DNA of 64,000 bases from Bacteroidota bacterium (GCA_011050615.1 DRFJ01000017.1:29025-93024), one strand, 5' to 3'; shown: positions 41,845-51,814, counted from the stretch's first letter. Numbers and translations are program-made. The notes: generated from the sequence alone by a model not told the origin.

Positions 41845-44220
41845 TTAATCCAATCCCCGCAAAATATGTTCCAAACTTGCCATATCGCTTATAAGCACCT
41901 CCCGGGCCTTACTTCCCTCGTATGGTCCCAGTATACCCGCTGCCTCAAGCTGGTCGACTATTCTTCCTGCACGGTTATAGCCCAGTGACATTTTTCTCTG
42001 TATAAGGGAAGTTGATCCCTGCTGTGTCTGCACCACCAGGCGGGCTGCTTCATCAAAGAGGCTGTCTCTTTTCCTGAGGTCCACTTCCTGGAAATTATCA
42101 TCATTCTCACTTATGTATTCCGGGAGTATGTAAGCATCGGTATATCCACGCTGCGATGCTATATATTCAGTAAGCCTGTTAAGTTCAGGTGTATCAATGA
42201 AGGCACATTGTGCCCTTATCAGTTCAGTACCGTTATAAATGAGCATGTCGCCCCGCCCGATCAGTTTTTCGGCTCCTGTGCTGTCAAGAATTGTACGCGA
42301 ATCAATTGATGATGAAACCCTGAAAGCCAGTCTTGCCGGGAAGTTGGTTTTTATTGTTCCCGTGATAATATTTGTAGATGGGCGCTGGGTGGCTACAATA
42401 AGGTGAATTCCTACGGCCCTCGCCAGTTGGGACAACCTCTGGATGGGGCCTTCAATCTCTTTTCCTGCTGTCATTATAAGATCAGCAAATTCATCTATCA
42501 CGAGGATAAGATACGGCATATATTTATGGCCGTTCTCCGGATTCAGCCTACGTTTTGTAAATACATCATTATATTCCCTGATAGACTTAACATTTGCCTT
42601 GCGCAGCAGCCTGTACCTGATATCCATTTCAATACAGAGTGAATTAAGTGTATAAACAACCTTTTGTGTTTCAGTAATAATTGGATCATTGGTAGCAGGC
42701 AATTTGGCCAGGTAATGTTTTTCAATTTTATTATATAATGTTAATTCAACCATTTTGGGATCGACCATGATAAACTTGATCTCTGCGGGATGCTTGCGGT
42801 AAAGAAGGCTGGCAATAATAACGTTGAGACCAACTGATTTACCCTGCCCTGTTGCCCCTGCAACCAGGAGATGGGGCATAGTCTGAAGGTCAAGCATCAG
42901 GAGTTCATTGGTTATCGTACGACCCAGGGCGATAGCCAGTTCATATTTACTGTCCTGAAAAGCTTTTGTGGCTATCAGGGATTTCATCGAGACTATTTCC
43001 GGATTTTTATTGGGAACCTCAATACCTACTGTGCCTCTTCCTGGGATTGGTGCAATAATACGGATGCCAAAGGCTGAAAGGCTGAGGGCAATATCATTGT
43101 CAAGCGATTTTATTTTAGCTGTCCTGACACCCCTTTCGGGGACCACTTCATATAAGGTAACAGTGGGCCCTACTGTTGCTGAAATATGTTTAACCTCGAT
43201 ATTATAATCACGAAGTGTTTTAACAATTGTTTCTTTTTTCTCAATTATTTCTGAATCATCAAACCTCGTCTCCGATTTATGGTCATCGAGCAAATTGATT
43301 GGAGGCATTTTAAAAGCAGAAAGATCAAGGCGCGGATCATAACTCTCTTTCAGCCTTTCCAATTCTTCATCAGTAAGCAGATCGTCTGCTCTCGCCTTCG
43401 TAATTGATATTGAGACCCCGTTATTGTCTTCTTCCGGTTGCAATTCCTTTATTATTGGACCTTCGGCTATATCGTCATCAGTTGTTTCATCCTGCACAAC
43501 ACCTTCATCATCAGCAATATATTCATCATCACCTGGACGGTGTATGGTAAATCCGGAATCAGTTTCTTCAGTACCGGCCTGTTTAAGACCCTCCTTAGCC
43601 AACCATGGTATTCGTCTTCTTAATTTTGTAAAAGATGGTTTTATGTTGAAAACAAGGACAAGGTATGACAGGAATACTACCAGCAATAAGATACCTGTTC
43701 CGAGTTTGCCCATGAAAGCGTTTAACCACTGGCTTACAAAGTAGCCGTGTGCACCTCCGGGGCCGCTGCCAAACATACCCTTGGCATGACCGAAAACATA
43801 GGAAAGTATTATGGAAAGGATTATGGTACCGAGTACCAGATCCCTGCTGATCCTGAAAGCTTTAACCCTTTTTATGTGCAGGAGCCTCAACCCGATTGCT
43901 GCCACAATGACGGGTATAAAAAAAGCTGCCAGTCCAAAACCCTTATTTATAAAAATATCGGCAAACCATGCACCGCTTTTACCTGACCAGTTTTTGACCT
44001 GTTCCTCCGCTCCCGAGATTACAGGTGCGGCAAAGCTCTGATCGGCTTTCCACCAGAACAGGTAAGCTGTAAAGGCAAAGAAAAGATATACCGCAAAACC
44101 TGTTATTATAAGACCGGCGACAAACCTGACCCTCTCATCCTTAAATACGGAATATACCTTTTTCTTTTCCGCTTTATCTTTCTTTCTTGATCTACCTGTT
44201 TTTTTTTCTTTCGTTTTCAT
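41845..44220 (-). CDS. ftsK: DNA translocase FtsK/SpoIIIE
   Basis: The 791-residue septal DNA pump has four to five N-terminal membrane helices (about 28-200), an acidic linker (about 225-300), and the alpha/beta motor from about 330. Walker A is LLVAGATGQGKSVGLNVIIA and Walker B is YLILVIDEFADLIM, with LIVATQRPSTNIITG. The C-terminal winged-helix gamma domain (about 730-791, RKMSLGYNRAGRIVDQLEAA) reads KOPS-type sequences and activates XerCD. The linker is short compared with E. coli FtsK. It is intact and forms an operon with lolA. Confidence 0.96.
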   Translation of the reverse strand: MKTKEKKTGRSRKKDKAEKKKVYSVFKDERVRFVAGLIITGFAVYLFFAFTAYLFWWKADQSFAAPVISGAEEQVKNWSGKSGAWFADIFINKGFGLAAFFIPVIVAAIGLRLLHIKRVKAFRISRDLVLGTIILSIILSYVFGHAKGMFGSGPGGAHGYFVSQWLNAFMGKLGTGILLLVVFLSYLVLVFNIKPSFTKLRRRIPWLAKEGLKQAGTEETDSGFTIHRPGDDEYIADDEGVVQDETTDDDIAEGPIIKELQPEEDNNGVSISITKARADDLLTDEELERLKESYDPRLDLSAFKMPPINLLDDHKSETRFDDSEIIEKKETIVKTLRDYNIEVKHISATVGPTVTLYEVVPERGVRTAKIKSLDNDIALSLSAFGIRIIAPIPGRGTVGIEVPNKNPEIVSMKSLIATKAFQDSKYELAIALGRTITNELLMLDLQTMPHLLVAGATGQGKSVGLNVIIASLLYRKHPAEIKFIMVDPKMVELTLYNKIEKHYLAKLPATNDPIITETQKVVYTLNSLCIEMDIRYRLLRKANVKSIREYNDVFTKRRLNPENGHKYMPYLILVIDEFADLIMTAGKEIEGPIQRLSQLARAVGIHLIVATQRPSTNIITGTIKTNFPARLAFRVSSSIDSRTILDSTGAEKLIGRGDMLIYNGTELIRAQCAFIDTPELNRLTEYIASQRGYTDAYILPEYISENDDNFQEVDLRKRDSLFDEAARLVVQTQQGSTSLIQRKMSLGYNRAGRIVDQLEAAGILGPYEGSKAREVLISDMASLEHILRGLD

Positions 44221-44340
44221 CCTTGAATATCAGTATAAACAGAAACAACCCACAGTTTACAAAGTATAAACATTCAGCTCCCGTTTTTAGTGTCATAAAG
44301 GTAGTAAATTTATGTTGATGAAAATGAAACAATCCAACTG

Positions 44341-45027
44341 TTAAAGGTTCATCATGCTTGCTATAAGATCATCCATGGACTTACGGTCAATCCTTCTGAA
44401 ATCTTCTCCCTTTTCAAAAACCTTGTCCGGTATCGGTCGCTGGTATATACCTTCAGCTTCGAATTCAATCATGGCATCTCCCATCAGGAAAAAGAAGTTA
44501 ATCAATACTCCGTCAATATCCCTGAAGGGATTGGAAAAATTAGGTTTTTTAATTCCCAGATCTTCAGTATACCAGATATCATAGCTAAAATCCATTTCCG
44601 GGATTCTTACAATGGCCTTGCGGCATTTGAGATTAAGTATGTTGGATACATACAAGGTGTTTTCGATATCCATGCCTTCCATCGGGTTTATGCCGGGGGG
44701 AATTTCATCAGCAGGTCCTTCATAATAATATTTCATATTCAATACCCTCAGAAAGGTCTGAATCTGGTTTTTGTCAGGCTCAGTAATGATAAAAACACCA
44801 TTATTGCCTATGGGGGAGGTTATTTCCATGATTGTTTTATCATCCTTGAACTTAACAACCATAGTATTGGGCATAAGCTCATCAGGAAGTATGGCCTTCC
44901 TGTCATGAAAAGTTATTTTATAATGTATTTCTCCTTCATCAATAGATTTCAGGGATAACTCTTTGCAGCTGGACAGTCCAGGAAGGATTATTAAAATTAA
45001 GCAGAAGGCAATAAATGTATATCTCAC
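44341..45027 (-). CDS. Conserved lipoprotein of unknown function
   Basis: The 228-residue lipoprotein (leader ends LPGLSSC; start is GTG at 45027) has a mostly beta pattern: EIHYKITFHDRKAILPDELM, TMVVKFKDDKTIMEITSPIG, IWYTEDLGIKKPNF. It resembles the loosely defined DUF4412/GLPGLI-type envelope proteins of Bacteroidota, but I cannot place it firmly. It lies 120 bases upstream of ftsK on the same strand. Confidence 0.6.
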   Translation of the reverse strand: MRYTFIAFCLILIILPGLSSCKELSLKSIDEGEIHYKITFHDRKAILPDELMPNTMVVKFKDDKTIMEITSPIGNNGVFIITEPDKNQIQTFLRVLNMKYYYEGPADEIPPGINPMEGMDIENTLYVSNILNLKCRKAIVRIPEMDFSYDIWYTEDLGIKKPNFSNPFRDIDGVLINFFFLMGDAMIEFEAEGIYQRPIPDKVFEKGEDFRRIDRKSMDDLIASMMNL

Positions 45028-45181
45028 CCGGAAAATGAATTATATGCTTTATTTGAATGCAAAAATAATATTTTTTTTATATTAACTGCCTTTTGACTTT
45101 TTAATGAGCGGGGATAACAGATTTATTTTCCCGGGCTGTTTCTTTTTCGTTCATCCGGCTGGGTTTTATGACTAAATGTTA

Positions 45182-45189
45182 TAGATTTG
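45182..45189 (+). promoter_or_regulatory. -7 box of the carbamate kinase promoter
   Basis: TAGATTTG fits TAnnTTTG exactly, 58 bases before the ATG at 45248. A T-rich stretch follows. No clear TTTG at -33. Confidence 0.45.
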
Positions 45190-45247
45190 TGTTTTTCTTT
45201 TTTTTTAGAAATCCGTAACGAATTAACAGGTTTATAATTTATATATA

Positions 45248-46204
45248 ATGAAAAAGCTTGCGGTAATTGCGTTGGGCGGGAATGCGCTGCTCAGAGGTGA
45301 TCAGCTTGGTACCATTGAGGAACAGGAACAGAACACAACAGACACACTTGAAAACCTTGTGCACCTTATCAGGCAGGATTATGATCTTGTAATAACACAT
45401 GGGAACGGACCCCAGGTGGGAAATGTACTGATGCGAAATGATGCAGGGGAACAATTGTATAACATAGCCAGGATGCCATTGGATGTATGTGTTGCTGACA
45501 CACAGGGAGGGATAGGCTACATGATTGAACGGGTGCTTCTTAATGTTCTTAATAAATACGGAATTGACAAGAATGTAGCCTGTCTCGTGACACAGGTTGT
45601 GGTTGACAAAAACGATCCTGCTTTTTCTGACCCTCAAAAAAGAGTGGGAAAAATTTATGATAAGTCAGCAGCTGATGAGCTCCACAAAACCAAGGGATGG
45701 ATCTTCAAGGAAGAAGTTAAAGTGAAGGACGGTTACCGTAGAGTTGTACCCTCTCCCAGGCCTATCAGGGTAATGAATGAAAAAATAATTGAAGATATGG
45801 CAAGGCAGGGTAATATTGTTATAGCTGCAGGGGGTGGCGGAGTACCTGTATATATTGATGAAAATAATGATGTAAGACCTTCTGAAGCCGTAATTGATAA
45901 AGACATGGCTTCATCGCTTCTTGCTTCGGCAATAGGTGCTGATGAGTTCTATATACTTACTGATGTCCCCTATGTATATTTGAATTATAAAAAACCCGGG
46001 GAGGAAGCCCTGGAATTTATTGATTACAAGGATACACTCAGGTATCTCACGGAAGGACAATTTTCAAAAGGAAGTATGGCACCAAAGATTGAGGCATGCC
46101 TTAACTTCATTAAGTCAGGGGGACAGAAGAGTGTGATTACGGAGGCATTTAAGCTCGAGGATAAGAAGTATGGAACGAAAATAACAATGAAATACGAAGA
46201 CTGA
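45248..46204 (+). CDS. arcC: Carbamate kinase
   Basis: The 318-residue cytoplasmic enzyme transfers phosphate from carbamoyl phosphate to ADP, giving ATP, CO2 and ammonia. KLAVIALGGNALLRGDQLG and VITHGNGPQVGNVLMRNDAG are the family signatures, IVIAAGGGGVPVYIDENND the nucleotide-site loop, and FSKGSMAPKIEACLNFIKSG the C-terminal one. Full length (about 310 expected). It is followed by ornithine carbamoyltransferase 83 bases later, giving the last two steps of the arginine deiminase pathway; no arginine deiminase is in the window. Substrate-level ATP from citrulline or carbamoyl compounds is the likely gain. Confidence 0.96.
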   Translation: MKKLAVIALGGNALLRGDQLGTIEEQEQNTTDTLENLVHLIRQDYDLVITHGNGPQVGNVLMRNDAGEQLYNIARMPLDVCVADTQGGIGYMIERVLLNVLNKYGIDKNVACLVTQVVVDKNDPAFSDPQKRVGKIYDKSAADELHKTKGWIFKEEVKVKDGYRRVVPSPRPIRVMNEKIIEDMARQGNIVIAAGGGGVPVYIDENNDVRPSEAVIDKDMASSLLASAIGADEFYILTDVPYVYLNYKKPGEEALEFIDYKDTLRYLTEGQFSKGSMAPKIEACLNFIKSGGQKSVITEAFKLEDKKYGTKITMKYED

Positions 46205-46287
46205 TGAACGCGGCCCCCGGGACCAGTCCTTATAAGCCCCGGACAACTAAACAACTTAAAAATTAAACATTTAAACATTAATAAGAT

Positions 46288-47289
46288 ATGGCTTACAATT
46301 TACGAAACAGGAATTTTCTTAAATTATTGGATTTTGAACCCGGTGAGATAAAATTCTTGCTTGATCTGTCAACTGACCTTAAGAAGGCCAAGTATGCCGG
46401 TGTTGAGCAACACAGGCTCAAAGGGAAAAATATAGCCCTTATTTTTGAGAAAGCATCCACCAGGACAAGATGTGCTTTTGAAGTGGCTGCCCTGGACCAG
46501 GGCGCCCATGTTTCCTATATAGGACCCACCGGGTCCCAGATAGGGAATAAGGAATCTATGAAAGATACCGCCAGGGTACTGGGACGCATGTATGACGGGA
46601 TTCAATACAGGGGATTTGGCCAGGAGATTGTCGAAGAGCTCGGAAAATACGCAGGTGTACCTGTGTGGAACGGCCTTACAAATGAATTTCACCCCACGCA
46701 GATCCTGGCTGATTTTATGACCATGGCAGAACATTCAAATAAAGCTCTGAACGAAATAAGTTTCTGCTATCTTGGTGATGCCAGGAACAATATGGGCAAT
46801 TCACTCCTCGTGGGTGCTGCCAAGATGGGAATGGATTTCAGGGCAGCGGCACCACCCGAAGTACAGCCATCTGAAGAACTGATTGCCACCTGCAGGGAAA
46901 TAGCATCCGGGACAGGGGCTAAAATAAATATTACGGACAATATTGACGAGGCCATTAAAGGTGTAGACTTTTTATATACCGATGTATGGGTGTCAATGGG
47001 CGAAGCTGAAGAGGTATGGGAACAAAGAATTGCCATGCTTAAACCATACCAGGTCAATAAGAAACTTATTGAAAGGACAGGTAATCCGGGTGTGAAATTC
47101 CTCCATTGCCTCCCGTCTTTTCATAACCGTGAAACAAAAATTGGTGAGGAAATTTTCCGGAAATATGGCCTTGACGGAATGGAAGTAACTGATGATGTGT
47201 TTGAATCAGAAAATTCCATAGTTTTCGATGAAGCCGAAAACAGGATGCATACAATAAAGGCGGTTATGGTAGCTACCCTTGGAAGCTAA
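46288..47289 (+). CDS. arcB: Ornithine carbamoyltransferase
   Basis: The 333-residue enzyme interconverts ornithine plus carbamoyl phosphate with citrulline. [18 protein letters not shown] is the carbamoyl-phosphate site, [14 protein letters not shown] and [13 protein letters not shown] the ornithine-side loops, and [12 protein letters not shown] the catalytic Cys motif. It is a classical OTC and not the succinyl- or acetyl-ornithine type known from some Bacteroidota, which lack this ornithine loop. Being next to arcC suggests the catabolic direction (citrulline breakdown), hence arcB rather than argF; the sequence alone cannot prove this. Confidence 0.92.
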   Translation: MAYNLRNRNFLKLLDFEPGEIKFLLDLSTDLKKAKYAGVEQHRLKGKNIALIFEKASTRTRCAFEVAALDQGAHVSYIGPTGSQIGNKESMKDTARVLGRMYDGIQYRGFGQEIVEELGKYAGVPVWNGLTNEFHPTQILADFMTMAEHSNKALNEISFCYLGDARNNMGNSLLVGAAKMGMDFRAAAPPEVQPSEELIATCREIASGTGAKINITDNIDEAIKGVDFLYTDVWVSMGEAEEVWEQRIAMLKPYQVNKKLIERTGNPGVKFLHCLPSFHNRETKIGEEIFRKYGLDGMEVTDDVFESENSIVFDEAENRMHTIKAVMVATLGS

Positions 47290-47294
47290 AAAAT

Positions 47295-47771
47295 TCAAAA
47301 CAGCCCCCTGATAAAGTAGAAGGTAATTATAAGCGAGGCGGCCAGTTTAAGGCCTATGCCGGTCATGAAACCTATAAGGCTTCCAAAACCTGCCTTTACT
47401 GCATAGCCGAAATCAGATTTGTACATAAGTTCACCGATAACTGCTCCCAGGAACGGCCCTATAATAATTCCGGGGGGACCGAAAAAAAGACCCACCAGCA
47501 ATCCAACCGTTGCCCCCCTCACACCATATTTAGTGCCTCCGAATTTCTTCGTACCCCAGATGGGAACCACATAATCAAATACTGCAACAATAACGGCAAT
47601 CAGGCCCAGTATAATAAGGGTATTGGTTCTGAACCCTGCAAATCTGGTAAAATGCAGTACCAGTAATCCTGCAAAACTCAGAGGCGGTCCGGGTAATACC
47701 GGCACAAAACATCCGACAATACCAACTAAAAGCAAAGTGACAGCAAGTGCCAGCAGAATATAATCAAGCAT
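47295..47771 (-). CDS. DUF456 membrane protein
   Basis: The 158-residue inner-membrane protein has four or five hydrophobic segments, among them LLALAVTLLLVGIVGCFVPV, the glycine-rich GLLVGLFFGPPGIIIGPFLG and GSLIGFMTGIGLKLAASLII. The pattern is that of DUF456, whose function is not known. It converges on arcB with five bases between the stops and lies 53 bases from the DUF3276 gene. Confidence 0.85.
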   Translation of the reverse strand: MLDYILLALAVTLLLVGIVGCFVPVLPGPPLSFAGLLVLHFTRFAGFRTNTLIILGLIAVIVAVFDYVVPIWGTKKFGGTKYGVRGATVGLLVGLFFGPPGIIIGPFLGAVIGELMYKSDFGYAVKAGFGSLIGFMTGIGLKLAASLIITFYFIRGLF

Positions 47772-47824
47772 GCTTTACTAAAAATAACTGCCTGGTAAGC
47801 AGAGGATAAGATCACGTAAGATGA

Positions 47825-48271
47825 CTATTTTTCGCCCAGATCCTCAAATTCAACATTTATGAATTCATCTGTTGTCTTTGCGTCATCTTCCTTTTCCGTA
47901 ATATCTGACTCCTTATTAACGGCTTTAACTTCCTTGTGACTCTCTACTTCCTTTGATTCAGATAACGCACCATTGTCCGAATTTCTTATAAAGGCGAATA
48001 CATCCTCCAGTCCGTCACTGAACTTCTCAAAATCTTCCTGATAAAGAAAAAGCTTGTGCTTTTCATAAAAAAATTTCCCATCCTTGTTAAACTTCTTTTT
48101 GCTTTCTGTAATCGTCAGGTAAAGGTCATTCTTGCGTGTTGATTTTACATCCAGGAAATAAGTTCTGTTTCCTGCTCTAACAACTTTAGTGTAAACTTCT
48201 TCACGCCCGCTTGCATCATTCTTATTATTGCTGCTAAACTCACTCGCGTTGGCTTCGTTCTCTTCCTTCAT
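47825..48271 (-). CDS. DUF3276 PUR-alpha-like nucleic-acid-binding protein
   Basis: The 148-residue protein has a central PUR repeat (about 25-100: VYTKVVRAGNRTYFLDVKST, LYLTITESKKKF, KHKLFLYQEDFEKFSDGLED), similar to purine-rich single-strand binding PUR-alpha folds and to Borrelia BpuR. Both ends are acidic and disordered. In Bacteroidota the family is conserved and thought to bind RNA or ssDNA. Function here is not known. Confidence 0.85.
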   Translation of the reverse strand: MKEENEANASEFSSNNKNDASGREEVYTKVVRAGNRTYFLDVKSTRKNDLYLTITESKKKFNKDGKFFYEKHKLFLYQEDFEKFSDGLEDVFAFIRNSDNGALSESKEVESHKEVKAVNKESDITEKEDDAKTTDEFINVEFEDLGEK

Positions 48272-48386
48272 AAAGCTGAATTTAATTTGGAAATATTATA
48301 ACGCTGTCAAATGTAACAATTATTTTCATATATCAAAATACTAAACCCTTGGTCTTATGTCATTCACAGTTTTCTCTTTCCACGGT

Positions 48387-48416
48387 TTTGTGTAAATAAG
48401 AAAAAGAGTATTTTTG
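48387..48416 (+). promoter_or_regulatory. Promoter of the nusB operon
   Basis: TTTG (48387-48390), 18 bases, then TATTTTTG (48409-48416) fit TTTG-N19-TAnnTTTG closely. The expected transcript start near 48423 leaves about 20 bases before the ATG at 48444. It also rules out a TTG start at 48414, which lies inside this box. Confidence 0.6.
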
Positions 48417-48443
48417 CACTCAAATAATTCTAGTGTTCTTTTG

Positions 48444-49427
48444 ATGATAAGCAGGAGATTATTACGTATTAAAGCGTTGCTTGTTTTGTATGCCTTTAAC
48501 AGGAAAAAGGGTGACAGTCTTGAAGCAGCAGAAAAAGAGTTGCTCTTAAGCCTGACAAAGAGCTACGACCTGTATCACCTCCTCCTCCTGCTTATCGTGG
48601 AAATTGTGGATGTAGCCGAAGAAAAAATTGAAATAGCAAGGCAAAAGAAAATACCCACCCGGGAGGACCTGAATCCAAACACAAAATTAATTGAAAACCG
48701 GCTGGTTAAACAGATATCTCTTAACAGACAACTGAAAAATTATTCCGGAAAAGCAAATCTGACATGGAGGGATGATAGTGAAATACCCAAAAGGTATTAT
48801 AACATACTAAAAGACTCAGCAATTTATAAAGACTATATGGGCAGTGGCAAGAAGAGCTTTTCAGAAGATAAAAGATTCATCTCCAGGCTGCTGAATCTTA
48901 TCCTGACAGAGCCTGAAGAACTTGAATCGGTACTTGAAGAAAAAAGTATATACTGGAACGACGACCTGGACTTTATTGCAGTGATGGTTGATAAAACATT
49001 GAGGCAATTCAAGGAAAACAGCACTGCTGATCACCGGCTCATGCCCTTGTACAGATCGCCCGAAGATGAGGTGTTCGTAAAAAAACTGCTGAGAAAAACA
49101 ATACTGAACAGCGCAAAACTGGAGGAACTTATAGGCAGTAATACCACGAACTGGGAAATAGAGCGTATTGCACTTATGGACACCCTTGTTATGCAACTGG
49201 CAATTACTGAAATAATGGAATTCCCTGAAATTCCGGTTAAAGTCAGCCTTAACGAATATATTGAAATAGCAAAGTTTTACTGCACATCAAAAAGCAGTAC
49301 CTTTGTAAACGGAATCCTGGATAAGATTGTTAAAGAAATGCGAGCAAAACAATTGTTCAGGAAGACCGGCCGGGGACTTGTAGGAGAACCCGGCTTTGAC
49401 GAAAAGAAGAACATAGAGAAAAAGTAA
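48444..49427 (+). CDS. nusB: Transcription antitermination factor NusB (long Bacteroidota form)
   Basis: The protein starts MISRRLLRIKALLVLYAFNR, the usual opening. The long N-terminal half (about 1-190) is the lineage extension, and the C-terminal NusB fold follows (about 200-320: RKTILNSAKLEELIGSNTTN, WEIERIALMDTLVMQLAITE, then IMEFPEIPVKVSLNEYIEIA and SSTFVNGILDKI). It binds boxA RNA with NusE during rRNA transcription. I choose the ATG at 48444 over an upstream TTG because the promoter covers the latter. It heads the conserved run nusB, DUF1573, yajC, ybbR, coaE. Confidence 0.94.
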   Translation: MISRRLLRIKALLVLYAFNRKKGDSLEAAEKELLLSLTKSYDLYHLLLLLIVEIVDVAEEKIEIARQKKIPTREDLNPNTKLIENRLVKQISLNRQLKNYSGKANLTWRDDSEIPKRYYNILKDSAIYKDYMGSGKKSFSEDKRFISRLLNLILTEPEELESVLEEKSIYWNDDLDFIAVMVDKTLRQFKENSTADHRLMPLYRSPEDEVFVKKLLRKTILNSAKLEELIGSNTTNWEIERIALMDTLVMQLAITEIMEFPEIPVKVSLNEYIEIAKFYCTSKSSTFVNGILDKIVKEMRAKQLFRKTGRGLVGEPGFDEKKNIEKK

Positions 49428-49430
49428 GAT

Positions 49431-49847
49431 ATGAAACTGCTACCATTAACTCTTGTATTAGTCCTTACCCTGTGCACCTGCAAAAAAAAGGTGCCGGATA
49501 ATACTCAAGCGGATAAGGATAATGGAGGAAGCCCGGTTATTGAATTTTCTCATATGGAACACGATTTTGGCAGGATAGAAGAGGGAGAAATAGTAGCCTG
49601 TGTATTCACCTTCCAGAACACAGGTGAAGCAGACCTGTTGATTACCTCTGCAACCACCAGCTGTGGATGTACAGTACCCGAATACGATGACAAACCCGTG
49701 CCTCCAGGAGGAAACGGCAAAGTGGAGGTTGTATTCGACAGCTCTTTCAGAAACGGACTACAGAACAAAACGATTGCCATAAGGTCAAATGCGAAACAAC
49801 CAGTGGTGATCCTGAAAATAAAAGCAGACGTGATAACTAAAAAATAA
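49431..49847 (+). CDS. DUF1573 lipoprotein
   Basis: The 138-residue protein has a lipoprotein leader (LTLCTC) and a single Ig-like DUF1573 domain: IEFSHMEHDFGRIEEGEIVA, TFQNTGEADLLITSATTSCG then CTVPEYDD, and PPGGNGKVEVVFDSSF. The paired SCGC motif is typical. Function is unknown; it lies between nusB (three bases) and yajC, a conserved position in Bacteroidota. Confidence 0.9.
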   Translation: MKLLPLTLVLVLTLCTCKKKVPDNTQADKDNGGSPVIEFSHMEHDFGRIEEGEIVACVFTFQNTGEADLLITSATTSCGCTVPEYDDKPVPPGGNGKVEVVFDSSFRNGLQNKTIAIRSNAKQPVVILKIKADVITKK

Positions 49848-49856
49848 TATTTGACG

Positions 49857-50180
49857 ATGAGTAATTTAGCTTTTTTGTATTTGATGGGACCAACACCGGA
49901 GGGTCAGAATCCCCTGGTAACATTCTTGCCTTTAATTTTGGTTTTTGTCATATTCTATTTTTTTATGATAAGACCCCAGGTAAGAAAACAAAAAGAACTT
50001 AGTAATTACAGGAACACTCTGAAAAAAGGTGACAAGATAATTACTACAGGAGGCATTTACGGCAGGGTAACTGACGTTAAAGACAATACAGTGACTGTAG
50101 ATGTCGGAGATAATGTGCTTTTAAAAATTGATAAAAGCGCTGTCCTGAAAGATGCAAGTGATATCGAACAAAAAAGATAA
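49857..50180 (+). CDS. yajC: Preprotein translocase accessory subunit YajC
   Basis: The 107-residue inner-membrane protein has one transmembrane helix (LVTFLPLILVFVIFYFFMIR) followed by the family motif PQVRKQKELSNYRNTLKKGD and KIITTGGIYGRVTDVKDN. It associates with SecDF and the Sec machinery. I take the ATG at 49857; a TTG six bases earlier is open. Same operon as nusB and ybbR. Confidence 0.95.
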   Translation: MSNLAFLYLMGPTPEGQNPLVTFLPLILVFVIFYFFMIRPQVRKQKELSNYRNTLKKGDKIITTGGIYGRVTDVKDNTVTVDVGDNVLLKIDKSAVLKDASDIEQKR

Positions 50181-50209
50181 GCCTGCAACATTTTTAAACC
50201 TACAGCCTC

Positions 50210-51220
50210 ATGGATCAGGAAGAAAGCTCCGGGAAAGATATAAAAAGCGTACTAAGCTTACTTAAAGCAAAGCTTTTAAACCGCGATGTTGCTGTTTTCT
50301 CTTTCTTCCTGCTGCTGTCATTCATTTTCTGGTATATAAATGCTCTGAGTAAGAATATATCAGATTCGGTCGATTTTCCGGTAAGGTATATTAATCTTCC
50401 TGAAAACCTTGCCCTTGTAAATGAATTACCTGATAAGTTAAGCCTTGAACTGGAGGGGCCCGGTTATTCAGTGCTCAGAGCCAGGATCAGTGGCAACAAA
50501 ACTCCCCTGGTAATCGACGTCGATAATGCAGGCCTGTCAGAAAAAAACAATGAAGCAGAACTGGAATTTTTTATCCGCTCAAATAATCTCAGGGAAGTCT
50601 TTATCAAACAGCTCAGGAATAATTATGAAATTAATTCTGTTGAGCCTGATTCAATTGATTTTGTTTTCGATAAAATAACAGTAAAGAAAGTACCTGTCAT
50701 ACCGGATGTAAAAATTAATCTGCAGAAGCAGTTTATGATTAACGGTAAGATAATTACCGATCCTGATTCGGTTGAAATCTCAGGACCCGCGACTATCATT
50801 GACACGATAATGTCTATTAAGACTGAATTCCGCGAATTTAATCACGTTAATGAAAAAATTACCCGAAACCTCGAATTGGAATCCCTTCGTAAAGTTAGTA
50901 TCTCGCATAAAAGAACAGAAATAAGAGTCCCGGTCGAACAATATACCGAGGAAGTAATAAACCTTGGAATACGGATAATAAATAAGCCCGATACTGCAGA
51001 CGTAAGATTGTTTCCTGATATGGTAAGCATTCATTTTAATATTGCACTGAGTGACTATACCAGGATAGAGGATCTGCCTGTTGATGCAGTGGTGGATATG
51101 AAAAATCTTGATGTCAGGAAAGTTGAAAGGCTGGATGTTGAACTGGTTAATCTGCCTGCTTTCATAAGTAATGTCAGATATTATCCCAGACAGGTTGAAT
51201 ATATTATAGAAAAGAAATGA
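50210..51220 (+). CDS. YbbR-domain membrane-anchored protein
   Basis: The 336-residue protein has a single transmembrane helix near the N-terminus (about 28-45, AVFSFFLLLSFIFWYINALS) and then a long outer part of beta-rich YbbR-like repeats (VDFPVRYINLPENLALVNEL, KKVPVIPDVKINLQKQF). In Firmicutes YbbR partners the diadenylate cyclase CdaA; in Bacteroidota it stands next to coaE as here. Its TGA overlaps the ATG of coaE (ATGA), so the two are coupled. Confidence 0.88.
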   Translation: MDQEESSGKDIKSVLSLLKAKLLNRDVAVFSFFLLLSFIFWYINALSKNISDSVDFPVRYINLPENLALVNELPDKLSLELEGPGYSVLRARISGNKTPLVIDVDNAGLSEKNNEAELEFFIRSNNLREVFIKQLRNNYEINSVEPDSIDFVFDKITVKKVPVIPDVKINLQKQFMINGKIITDPDSVEISGPATIIDTIMSIKTEFREFNHVNEKITRNLELESLRKVSISHKRTEIRVPVEQYTEEVINLGIRIINKPDTADVRLFPDMVSIHFNIALSDYTRIEDLPVDAVVDMKNLDVRKVERLDVELVNLPAFISNVRYYPRQVEYIIEKK

Positions 51221-51810
51221 TTTTCAGGCTAGGAGTAACAGGCGGTATAGGAAGTGGTAAATCAACGGTGTGCAAGATTTTCGATGTTCTCGGGATACCG
51301 GTTTTTTCCGCTGATGACGAAGGACGTATTATTATGGATACAAACCGGGAGCTTATAAATGACCTGAATAAGCTTATCGGCGAAAACCTCTATGCCTCGG
51401 GTAAACTCGACCGTAATAAACTGGCTTCTGTTATTTTTAACGATAACTTAATGCTCAAAAGGGTTAATTCGCTGGTACACCCGCTTATTTTTTCAAGATA
51501 CCAGGAATGGTGTAAACAACAAGATGCAGATTATGTAATATTAGAGGCTGCCATCCTTTTTGGAGCTGGAGCTGAAAAGCATGTTGATAAAATACTGACC
51601 GTTACGGCACCATTGGAAGAAAGAATAAACAGGGTTATGGAAAGAAACCTTATGAGCAGGGAACAGGTGATGGAAAGGGTAAAAAACCAGATGCCTGAGG
51701 ACGAAATGGTCAAACGGTCTGATTTTATTATAAATAATTCAGAAAATGTAATGATTATTCCTGAAGTAATTAATATTCATACCAGTATATTAGAATATCT
51801 TAAAAAATGA
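51217..51810 (+). CDS. coaE: Dephospho-CoA kinase
   Basis: The 197-residue kinase performs the last step of coenzyme A synthesis. Walker A LGVTGGIGSGKSTVCKIFDV and the family signature PVFSADDEGR, then NSLVHPLIF and YVILEAAILFGAGAEKHVD, are all present. Full length. It is coupled to ybbR. A second coenzyme A gene, coaBC, is at the right edge of the window. Confidence 0.95.
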   Translation: MIFRLGVTGGIGSGKSTVCKIFDVLGIPVFSADDEGRIIMDTNRELINDLNKLIGENLYASGKLDRNKLASVIFNDNLMLKRVNSLVHPLIFSRYQEWCKQQDADYVILEAAILFGAGAEKHVDKILTVTAPLEERINRVMERNLMSREQVMERVKNQMPEDEMVKRSDFIINNSENVMIIPEVINIHTSILEYLKK

Positions 51811-51814
51811 GGAT

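Noticed and set aside
45248..47289. A complete arginine deiminase operon
   Set aside because: Only carbamate kinase and ornithine carbamoyltransferase are present; arginine deiminase and an arginine/ornithine antiporter are not seen.
48414..48443. TTG start for NusB ten codons upstream
   Set aside because: The TTG is inside the -7 promoter box, and the ATG at 48444 gives the normal family N-terminus.
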